This document shows positions 1 through 7,963 of a DNA stretch of 16,428 nt, piece by piece. The DNA comes from Monoraphidium neglectum (taxonomy: Eukaryota > Chlorophyta > Chlorophyceae > Sphaeropleales > Selenastraceae): assembly GCF_000611645.1 (NCBI RefSeq), contig NW_014012645.1:1-16428 (forward strand), given 5' to 3'. The notes under the pieces are model-generated. The model made no database searches, was not told the DNA's origin, and was given only the letters and a program-made list of their open reading frames with translations. The first letter of the stretch is position 1, and the number at the start of each line of letters is the position of its first letter. The translations under genes and the position numbers were made by a program.

Positions 1-1057
1 GCAGCTGCGTTGTCAACACGCTGCTGTCCCTGCTGGGCTCCTGCGTGTCCACCTTCATCGTCAGCGCGCTCATCGAGAACCGCTTTGACATCATGCACGT
101 CCAGGTGGGGCCCCTCGGCACCAGGGACGGCCGCAAGGCACCCCTGGGCCCCTCGCTTGGGCTCTTGCTCAGATTTTATATACAGTGGAACGGTCGGACC
201 TCCTCCCTTCCCCCTGCTCGGTGGCGCCCGGATGGCTGCCAGCCGGATGCTGATTGGGCGGGCACCTGATCCTTGCCCTTGGCGGGATGCAAGTCATGAC
301 AAGGCATCACTGGCACGCCAAATGCCCCACCAAGGCGCACAGCGAACGCCCTGCGGCTACCCCTCCCCCAAAACCGACGCCGCGCCCCAGCCGCCGCGCA
401 ACCCCCAAAGCCGCCACCACCACACCCACGCTGACACGACACTCCCTCGTGCACGCCGCCCCGCGCACGCCACCCCAGAACGCCACCCTCGCCGGCGGCG
501 TCGCCGTCGGCTCCGCAGCCGCCCTCAACCTCCACCCCGCCGGCGCACTGGCCGTCGGCGCCTTTGCCGGCGCGATGTCCACCGCCGGCTTTGCGCGCCT
601 GACGCCGCTGCTCGAGCGCAGGATGGGCCTCGGGGACACCTGCGGCGTGCACAACCTCCACGGTCTTCCCGGTATCCTCGGCGGCCTCGTCGCCGGTTTC
701 GCATCCTTCGGCGCCGCCAACGCCGCCGCCGCGCCGCACGGCGCCGCGCAGCTCGGCTGGCAGCTCGCGGCGATCGCGGCGACGGTCGCGATCGGCGCGA
801 CGGGCGGCGGCCTCGCCGGCTGGGCGGCCGCGCGTGCCAACCCGATGAGCCAGCTGATCGACGGCGCGCACCTGTTTGACGACGGGCTGATCTGGACCGG
901 CGTTGACCTGGAGGTGTCCACCAAGGACCACTCTGTGGTGGGCGTGCCCAGCGTCCACGGGGGCAACGCGTACGAGCAGCACAAGGAGACGCAGGCCGCG
1001 GCGGCGGCGGCCAACGGGGCCGCAAAGGACGCGGACGCGTGCGACCAGCAGGTCTGA
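1..1057 (+). CDS. Rh-family ammonium/CO2 channel (Rhesus-like protein), 3' part
   Basis: This is the C-terminal part of a polytopic membrane channel of the Amt/Rh superfamily, whose members conduct NH3/NH4+ or CO2. Two exons are visible: 1-104 (frame from base 3, 34 codons, 5' end cut by the window) and 479-1057 (192 codons plus TGA). A phase-0 GT-AG intron at 105-478 separates them. Joining them gives ..[18 protein letters not shown].., which continues exactly through the block conserved in animal Rh glycoproteins. The motif [13 protein letters not shown] follows; its first His aligns with the second pore histidine of the Amt family (AmtB His318). Small-residue-rich hydrophobic helices come before and after it, and a hydrophilic Ala-rich cytosolic tail of about 60 residues ends the protein. 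The DTCG-HNLHG signature indicates Rh rather than plant AMT. In green algae, Rh proteins have been linked to CO2 handling; that role is inferred here. No TGTAA is found close behind the stop codon. Confidence 0.93.
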
Positions 1058-2973
1058 GGGCCGGGCCGCGCGCGGTCTCCGCTGCTTGGCGGACGCCGGT
1101 GCGTCCGCCCAGCGCGGCCGACGGGGCCCCACTGTGCACCGGGGCCCCATTTGCTGTCAGCATGCCGGCCGCGTTGTCCCCCGGCCGAGCATATGGGGTT
1201 GTTGCGGGTTCTTGCAGATAACCTTGCGTCAAGAGTTTGGTTATGGCGATGAAGCAAATGGCACCCTGCTTGTGAAGAAGACAGAACCCACGGCGCGCAT
1301 CCCACGCGGCGCACATGGTGGGGCGTCAGCGCCCACCTTGCACGCGTGCTGGGCTCGCAGCCACTCTCTGGCGCGCCGCCACTGCCGCACGATACTGTCA
1401 TGGTCGCGTGGATGACAAGTTTGCACTTGGGCTCGTGCCGGGTGTTGGGCCTATTGATGGGCCTATTGAACCATCAAAAAACCTTTGCTGCCAATCGCAA
1501 AGCGCATGCCGATCCAATCATACGGCGCACACATAGTTTGCAGGGTGATAGCATGCACGGCCCGGCTTGCGCCGCGGCTGGCTCAGACGCACATCGGCCG
1601 CCACGACGCGCCGAAGGCGCTTCTGCCCGCACCCCGCGGCTTGGGTGGGGTGCCCCGGGCCCTGATGGACCCTACGGCCGCCTGCGTTGCAAAGCAGCTG
1701 CGCCCCGCCCCGCTCAGGCCTGCGTTTCGCCGCCCCTGCTGAATGCTGCTGCATTGTCTGGTGAAACTAGCAGGGTGCGAGGTGTTGACTTTGCAACGGA
1801 TAGGAGCCACTTGCACCATGTCGCTGCCCTTTCCACAGCTGTGGAGTTGCCCGACCCTAGCACCCAAGAAGGAAGCCTCGGGGCAAGTCATCGCACGTGT
1901 GCATAGCTCAGCGCTTGTTCGTCTTGATAGTTTGCAGAACGCCCAATTTTGGTGCCTCGGAACTCGAACCCCACACCCACTTGCCGCCGCTGAACGCAAC
2001 ACCCGTACCCATATGCAGCCACAAGGGAAGGGGCAGCGCAAAGCCGCCCCTTCCGCCTGTCTACTCTTTTGGGTTTAAACCAACATTTTGCACGATACCG
2101 CTGGCGGCGGTTCCAAGCCCGCGTGCCTGCAAGGAGGTGTGATGGACACTCAGCACTCAAATTTCGATACTCCCACTTGCGCCAGGCACGCACGAGCACC
2201 AGCGTTGACCACAGCACGCTGCTTTTGATGTTTTTGTTGCCACTCTTTGCCCTTGGGGGAATCCAATCCGGGGGTCTGCAACCTGCAACCCAACACTCAG
2301 GGCTGGCCGGGTCGGCGCCTTGCCTGCAGCCCACCATGCCAACGCCCTTCAAACAGGCTAAGGTTGTTGACAGCTGTATGCACGAGCGCCGACTGCGTGC
2401 AACAGCTGGCACGGCCGCTGGCCAGCCGCTCCTTGGCACTTTTCAATCCAACCTGCACCGCTCGGCAAAGCGCGCGAGCGGTGTCATTCGTGGTGGCAGC
2501 GCACGCCCGTCAACTGCTACTCTTTTTGCTGCAGCCTCGCGCTGCTACTTCCATGTCAGCCGCACGCCCGCAGTATCCCCTGGCACCTCCGCACATTACC
2601 TACTAGCGTCCTGTGCGCCGCAGGCGCAGCAGACAGACTCATACGCTGCTGCTGTACAGGTTGCACCTGCAAAACCAACTGCGTGCTGTGCAGCCGCAAG
2701 GGTCTTGCGCACACTCGAGGGATGGGATGCTCCTCCCAAGCAGTTTGCTGTGCCCATCCTCGCTGCTCGCTTCAAGGTGGCGTGTGTATGTAGAGGCGGC
2801 GCCTCACCAGTCCCTCTGGTCCGGAGTATTTCCCGGTGTCCCTCCGTCGTCCGTTGACTGCCGGTGTCAAGTGTTGTGAGCCAGCCCCGGCTAGGCCGTG
2901 CCGTGTAAGCTTTACCCTGCAGCCCAAGTGGGTGTGATTGACCTTGCAAATCTTCCCATAGTGATGTGTAGTA
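1058..2973. other. Long spacer without a recognisable gene
   Basis: I see no conserved protein, tRNA or transposon in this 1.9 kb. Open frames are present on both strands (the longest is 2069-2857 on +), but their translations are rich in Cys, Arg, His and Ser, lack recognisable domains and cannot be joined by convincing splice sites. The first part must include the 3' UTR of the Rh gene. The first plus-strand TGTAA after the Rh stop codon is at 2904-2908, so either the Rh 3' UTR is very long, a non-TGTAA signal is used, or a separate non-coding transcript lies here. Confidence 0.5.
2904..2908 (+). terminator. Possible TGTAA polyadenylation signal
   Basis: TGTAA is the usual polyadenylation signal in chlorophytes. 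This is the first plus-strand copy after the Rh stop at 1055-1057, but 1.85 kb is a long 3' UTR, so its link to Rh is uncertain and it may be chance. Confidence 0.2.
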
Positions 2974-3242
2974 GTGCAGCTGTCAGAGGCACCCAAAGGC
3001 GCAAAGCGAGCCAGGTGGTTTGAGAGCGCTCAGTCACTCGTGCTCTATGAGCGGGGCTTCACAACGCTTGACAGCAACCTGGCGCGGGCGCCGCTTGCAA
3101 AGCTGGTGGTTGTGGTTCTGGGCCTGGCAGACCAGGCTCTGCCGACAGGGGGCATGGCTGGGGGAGCCACGGCGGCGGCAGAGGCCGGCGCTGAGCAGCG
3201 GCTGGAGGTTGGTGGCAGCACGAGCAGCATTGTGGGCCACGT

Positions 3243-3275
<33 letters not shown>

Positions 3276-3531
3276 TAACAAGGGGGGAGCGAGCGCGAGG
3301 TCTGACAAGCGGGAGAGCTGTAGGTCACGGCGAGCATCCATGCATGAGGCATTAGCAGAAGCTCAGGTGGCGGCAGTAGCAGAGGCAGCTGGAGCAGGGC
3401 AGCACGCGGGAGCCGCTGCAGAGCTTGTGTTGCTTAGTGCTGGCGCTCGCGTCAACAGCCTGCCAGGATTCAGACGAGGACTGCAATCACATTGCAAGTG
3501 CTGTCTGGGGGGGTCGGACAAGACAAGCTGA
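2974..3531 (+). CDS. Weak candidate ORF, low complexity with poly-Ser tract
   Basis: This open frame of 185 codons does not begin with ATG at its first codon (an internal ATG lies at 3154-3156). It has no recognisable domain. The first half reads as moderately hydrophobic sequence (around LAKLVVVVLGLADQALP). The second is Ala/Gly/Glu-rich and contains a run of ten Ser encoded by the CAG/AGC tract, then a basic stretch and more Ala-rich sequence. In its favour, a TGTAA lies at 3617-3621, about 86 bases past the stop, and it would converge on SPO11. Against it are the low complexity, the absence of a family and the lack of a good start. It could be the last exon of an unseen gene or simply chance. 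Confidence 0.2.
3243..3273 (+). repeat. CAG/AGC trinucleotide repeat, about 10 units
   Basis: An uninterrupted run of CAG units lies downstream of SPO11. Read as AGC it gives poly-Ser in the candidate ORF at 2974-3531; on the other strand it gives poly-Leu in an unrelated frame. Confidence 0.95.
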
Positions 3532-3616
3532 AATTGAAGTGTTGCAGCAGTTTGGCGAGGCTGGTTCGGGTAGTCACACCCCAAACAGTCCGACGTCTGG
3601 ACTGACGATGCAGGAA

Positions 3617-3621
3617 TGTAA
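3617..3621 (+). terminator. Possible TGTAA polyadenylation signal
   Basis: A plus-strand TGTAA lies 86 bases after the stop of the weak candidate ORF 2974-3531, just before the SPO11 stop on the opposite strand. It may be chance. Confidence 0.2.
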
Positions 3622-3684
3622 CATGCACACGGCCCGTCTGCTGGTCTTGAGTGATGCAGTGCTGCCGGAGGCTGGTGATGCAGC

Positions 3685-4989
3685 TCACACATACTGCTGC
3701 TGCAGGATGCGGCGCACCAGCTGGCGGTGCAGGCCCTCAAAGCCGCCCACGGTGTACAGCGCCTCGATGTCACATTTGAGCCCCTGGGGTTGGGACGGTT
3801 CCAAGGGTTGCGTGGCGCGGGTGCTGCTATAAGGCTGTGACATCTTCGCAAGATTACGCAAAGAGAGGTGAACGGGATGTGCGCACATGATAGCTAGGCA
3901 ACGCTTCTGGACAGCTACCGTACGGCACGCACATGGTGCGGCAGCCAAGGCCTCAACAACACCAGCAAGCGCCTGCCTCTAAGACATGCGGCCTCGCCAC
4001 GTGCTCCCCCTTGCCCCTCATTGTTTGAGTCTCTCCTGATCGAATGCCTGACTTTGCGCCACCAGCTTTATCCCGCCCACACCCTTATGACGGCACCCTT
4101 GCCACTTAACCCCGCCCCTCGAAACCTCTTGCTCAGCATTCTCCCTGTGCGCCCGTCCAACCCCGCTTGGGACTCACCCGTTCCTCCATGTCATCCAGCT
4201 CAGCCAGCCAGCCTGTGTGCCCCGCCAGCCGCCGCCGCAGCCCCCCCAGCAGCGCCGTGTCGCGCCCAGTCAGCGCGTGGAAGGCCGAGCGCGGGACGCC
4301 GTCCAGCATGCCGCCCCGGACGCCCAGCCACTGTAGTCGTGGCACCGCGTACCTGCACGTGGGTGTGTTCGCAGTCAAATTTCAAATCAACTCGTTTGAC
4401 CGTGGGTGGGATCTGCAGGGCGCGTGATAGACTGCCATGCGCGCTCAGCACGCTCAGTGCGCACCAGCATGGAAATGCTAGTGTCAGTCACACCTGGTCC
4501 CCTCCAGGCCCATACGGGCGTTGCCGAACTTGTAAGTTGCCAGGATGCAGGCGCCGGAGGGGTTCCAATCTACCAGCCCCAGAATGGGTAGCGACGGTGC
4601 CGCTGCTGCCATTCTGCATTGTTGTAGACAAGGAAGCGATCCAGGTGGTGGCAGCGGCAGCGGTGACCGATGTCTGAGGTGACAACACAGGCGCGCTGCA
4701 GCACCCTCGACGCTGTGCTCGCAGACACGTCTTGCCGTCGCTCCAAATGCCTAACAAATTCGTTGAACTCGAACATTTTCAGTTGGCTGCTCCCCCACGC
4801 ATTGTTGTATGCGCCACAAACCCTCGCGCCTGCTGAGGAATGCGCGCGTTGCCAGGTCTGGCTGCCCCTTGGCGGTGACCAGCACGATCGGCAGCCGCTC
4901 GTGCAGGCGGTCCTCTGTGAGGCGCTGGAATATGCAGTCCTTCTCCACCACCAGGATGTAGCGCGCACTCACCCTGTGTGTGTGTGCGT

Positions 4990-5071
<82 letters not shown>

Positions 5072-7249
5072 ATCGCACTTGTGCATGTTGTGGGGAACGC
5101 AAGTGCACATGGACGTGCGTCTTGGCACGCCTGAGTCGTGGGCGCGTGCATGTGTGAAGGTGCCCGTCTGCATCTATCTGCACACCCCCCCAAGTATGCA
5201 CGCTCACAGCACCGCCTGGCCCCACCTGAAGCTCAGCCTCTCCACTGCCGCCAGCTCCCCAGGTATTGCGTGCCCCGCCATCCCAAGCGCCCCGCAGTCC
5301 ACCCACGCGCCCCCCGGGCCGTCCCGCAGCGCCACCCGCCCCGCCACCGCGCCGCGTGGGGAGCAGGCAATGCCCAGGGCGCTGCGCGGCACGCGCAGCA
5401 GCGCCACCACGTCTTGGATCGCGCCGGAGACCGCGGTGGCGCTGGGAAAGAGCGGGGGTCCCAGGAGCTGCGCACGTCGGACACGCGAGCACGCGAGCGC
5501 AAGGGGACAAGATGAGGCACGGGGAAATGAGTGCAGCTGTCGCCAGGAAGAGGGCCGGGCGTTGGGCGCAATTCGAATACTCCGTTGCGTCGTTCCACAC
5601 CAACTACCACGTAGGACTGCACTCGTACAGCCCGGTGGCTGCATCAATTTGGTGGGCCTCGCTGGCCCCCTCCTTTGAACCCTGCATTCCACACCCGCTC
5701 CGGGCCCCAACCCTCCTACCGACCTTGTAGTAGATGTCGCGCTGCGTGGCCTGCCGCCCCGACCGCAGCAGCTCGTGGACCACCGCCAGGATTTGAAACA
5801 CTGGGGACCGTCAAAGCAAGGAGCGGGTGGGGGTTTCGGCGAGTGCGCTTTGTTTGAATCGACGTAGCTCAGCAAAGGCGTGTACACGGCCCCAGCATGA
5901 CATCAAGGCCGCTGCTGCATTGGGGCGATATGTGCTGCTGGCTTACCTCGCGCGACGCCGTGGGCCTGACGGCCCTGGCCATGCGTGATGCTCTTGACCT
6001 GCGTCAGCGACCCTAGCCGCAGCCGACCCGACGCGCCATGCGCCCGCCGCCGCCGCCGCCGCCGCTCCCGCTGCTGCCGCCCGTCTGCCCCCTCTTCGCC
6101 GCTGCCCCCGCCGCCGTCCTCATCCCCCTCGTCCTCCAACCTCATATAGTCGACGGCAGACGGCTGCGCGGGCGCGGCTGCGCCCCTGCTGTCTGATCCC
6201 GCAGGCCCCAGATCCTCATCAAACCCTGCATCCCCGCCGCCGTCGCCGCCACCTCCGCCGCCGTCTGCAACCATGTGGGTGTTCCCTGCCGCGGTCGACA
6301 CCAGCTGCAGCTCGGGCAGCTGCCCATGGGCGACGGCGGCGACGGCGTCGCTGATGAACCCCTCAATGCGCGCCAGGACAGAGGACCTGCGCGGCGATGA
6401 CGGGGCAGAGCAGTGCGGCACGGAGAAAACTATTTTTGGGCGATCATACGTGCGGGCTGCGTAGGCGACACTGCGTGGCTGCGTGAGCGCGCCAGTGCCC
6501 GCTGCAGCGCTCTGCGCACTGTGCATGCGGTCGCATGGAGGGCGTGGGCCTGCTGGCATGCACTGCATGCGCAGGCCCTCCATGCAAACAAGCTCATGCC
6601 CCTGACACAGGAGCATGCAGACAGGCGCACGCATGCATCGCTCCGCAGCATGCAAGCACATTTATGGTGTGGCAGGCGGTGGCTGCATGCAGCCACGGAG
6701 GAGCGGGCACAACAGCCGTCTGTTTAGATCCTGGGCCCCAAGCCCCAAGCCTCACCTGTCCAGACCAAAGTCAGCCTCCACCATCTCATCTAGGTCGACG
6801 TCCTCCAGGGCACCGCCATCCTCCTCTTCGCTCCCGCTGCAGGCGCCAGAGCCCGCCTCTCTGTCGCTGCCTGCGCCGCTGCCGCTGCGCTGCGACCCTT
6901 TGCGCCCCGCTTCCTCGTCGTCTTCGCCCTCGCCAAGCTCGCCACTGGCGGCGCCCTCCTCATCATCCGCCTCAGACCCGTGATGCACCGCCTCATCTTC
7001 GCAGTCTGATGCTGTCAGGCCGTCTCCGAGGCCCCCCAAAATCTCCATCACATCAGGCACGGGGCGCCGCGGTGGCTGCTGTTGCCGCCGCTGCTGCCAC
7101 GGCGCTGGCGCCGGCGGCGCCGGCACGGTTGCGCGGCGCGACGGCCATGCGGCGAGGGGAGGCGCGTAGGTGGCCCCCAGCTGCGCCAGCTCGGGCTCGT
7201 CAAAGTCCTCCATCAGCTGGGGCCGCTTGGCGGCGAGGCGATAGGCCAT
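3685..7249 (-). CDS. SPO11: SPO11 meiotic DNA double-strand-break transesterase (topoisomerase VI A-like)
   Basis: SPO11 cleaves DNA through a tyrosyl-phosphodiester link to start meiotic recombination in the nucleus. Eight exons on the minus strand: 7249-6756, 6386-5947, 5800-5724, 5467-5226, 4973-4822, 4605-4494, 4352-4178, 3783-3685. All introns are GT-AG and all phases agree, giving 596 aa. Residues 1-165 are a Pro/acidic low-complexity extension; 166-195 ([15 protein letters not shown]..) begin the family core; 196-300 are a Gly/acidic then poly-Arg insert; 313-337 hold the winged-helix block ending QRDIYYK with catalytic Tyr336. The Toprim fold follows, with E428 in ILVVEKD, GKGQPD-like [10 protein letters not shown], and D481 in LVDWNPSG. 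The end ([20 protein letters not shown]) matches plant SPO11-1 as I remember it, better than SPO11-2 or topoisomerase VI A. An in-frame TGA lies just upstream of the chosen ATG. Usual length is 350-420 aa. No TGTAA was found behind the stop. Confidence 0.93.
4975..5065. repeat. (GT)n microsatellite in SPO11 intron 4
   Basis: A GT tract interrupted once near 4987-4990 continues as a pure run at 4991-5065 (about 37 units). On the SPO11 coding strand it is (CA)n. It occupies the 3' end of the intron 4974-5225 and runs directly into the CAG acceptor of exon 5, the exon that encodes the Toprim glutamate, taking the place of an ordinary polypyrimidine tract. Confidence 0.97.
6523..6690. repeat. Cluster of seven GCATGC palindromes in SPO11 intron 1
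   Basis: GCATGC occurs at 6523, 6556, 6565, 6613, 6631, 6648 and 6685, all in the intron between exons 1 and 2 (6387-6755). The same hexamer recurs singly elsewhere in the non-coding parts of the window (for example near 1504, 1552, 9425, 9903, 10617, 11043), so it may be a common word in this genome. The cluster is still denser than anywhere else here. Confidence 0.8.
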
Positions 7250-7604
7250 GAAGCGGATGCGGCGTCAACGCATGCCCGCAGCACATCAGTACGGCAAGCC
7301 ATTATGTATGGAAATATGTATTGATCGTACACCTACAACACACAATGTGCGGTGGTTTCCACTACCTACCGGTATTGCAATGCGACGCGACCCGTCTACG
7401 CACGTCGTCGATCTCTACGTAGTATACCTTGGCGATAGAGAAAGCTAAAGTGACAGACGATACGGAAAAGGCAGACTATAGAAACCTTTGCGACAAAAGA
7501 AGAACTGATTGGTATCCTACAGTGATGATCTGGCGTCTAGAGATCTGGCGCCTCGACACCACCGAGCCACCACCCGCACTGGTAGTCTGTGGCAGCAAGG
7601 AAGA
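7250..7604. promoter_or_regulatory. AT-richer spacer, presumed SPO11 promoter/5' UTR region
   Basis: This stretch separates the SPO11 start from the VIPP1 3' end. By eye it is clearly poorer in GC than the rest of the window, especially 7295-7530, with many TA steps and purine-rich tracts. It should contain the SPO11 promoter and 5' UTR, but no TATA box or known motif could be assigned with confidence. A 60-codon frame at 7429-7611 (+) starts at TTG, has no family and is not called as a gene. Confidence 0.45.
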
Positions 7605-7963
7605 TGTGTAATGACATATTTACAGCTCAAAAAGATGAGAGACAAGACATCAAGAATGTTGCCTCTGCTGCAGTGATTAACACAGCGCGGCACGTGGGCG
7701 CCGGGCGCAGCTGATACGCCTGGGAGCCACCGCCAACATGGCAGGAGGTGTCCCAGCCCTCGGAAAATCGACGCTCGTGTTGTGTACAATTCTGGTTGGT
7801 CTCAAACTCTGCTCCTAAAACGCTTGCAACCTGCGGCGGCAGCCGGCTGCAGCCTCCCCGCCAGCACTGTGACAGTGAGTTTCAGCCCTGGGGTCCCTGC
7901 AAAGTTCCCCCAATGTGCACGCCCACGCACCGCTCCACGCATCAAAACATAAGGGCGGCCGCA
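7605..7963 (-). other. VIPP1 3' untranslated region (inferred)
   Basis: The sequence between the VIPP1 stop and the minus-strand TGTAA at 7624-7620 has no coding potential on the minus strand, and its length of about 350 nt is reasonable for an algal 3' UTR. The extent is inferred from the polyA signal alone. Confidence 0.55.
7620..7624 (-). terminator. TGTAA polyadenylation signal of VIPP1
   Basis: TGTAA read on the minus strand, about 340 nt after the VIPP1 stop codon. It is the first such pentamer behind the gene and the expected chlorophyte signal. Confidence 0.55.

Noticed and set aside
176..1401. Several long minus-strand frames across the Rh exon
   Set aside because: They are antisense shadows of a GC-rich exon whose plus-strand frame carries clear family motifs.
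1900..1975. Box-A-like TAGCTCAG near 1905 and a box-B-like GGTTCGAG (minus strand, near 1970) suggesting a tRNA
   Set aside because: The two boxes are on opposite strands and neither can be extended into a cloverleaf; the T-stem does not pair.
2069..2857. 262-codon plus-strand frame
   Set aside because: The first codon is not ATG, composition is Cys/Arg/His-rich and patternless, and no exon partner was found.
3045..3341. Minus-strand 98-codon frame with a poly-Leu run that looks like a signal or membrane segment
   Set aside because: The Leu run is the reverse of the CAG repeat; no other support.
4815..4835. Alternative GC donor (AG|GCGCGA) at the end of SPO11 exon 5
   Set aside because: The GT donor four codons later keeps the phase with exon 6 and gives the family's usual spacing of 12 residues before LPIL.
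4981..5193. Minus-strand frames encoding long Thr-His repeats and a plus-strand poly Cys-Val frame
   Set aside because: They are translations of the GT microsatellite inside an intron, not proteins.
5855..5885. GTAGCTCAGCAAAGGC resembling a tRNA D-arm
   Set aside because: No T-arm within tRNA distance, and it lies in a SPO11 intron.
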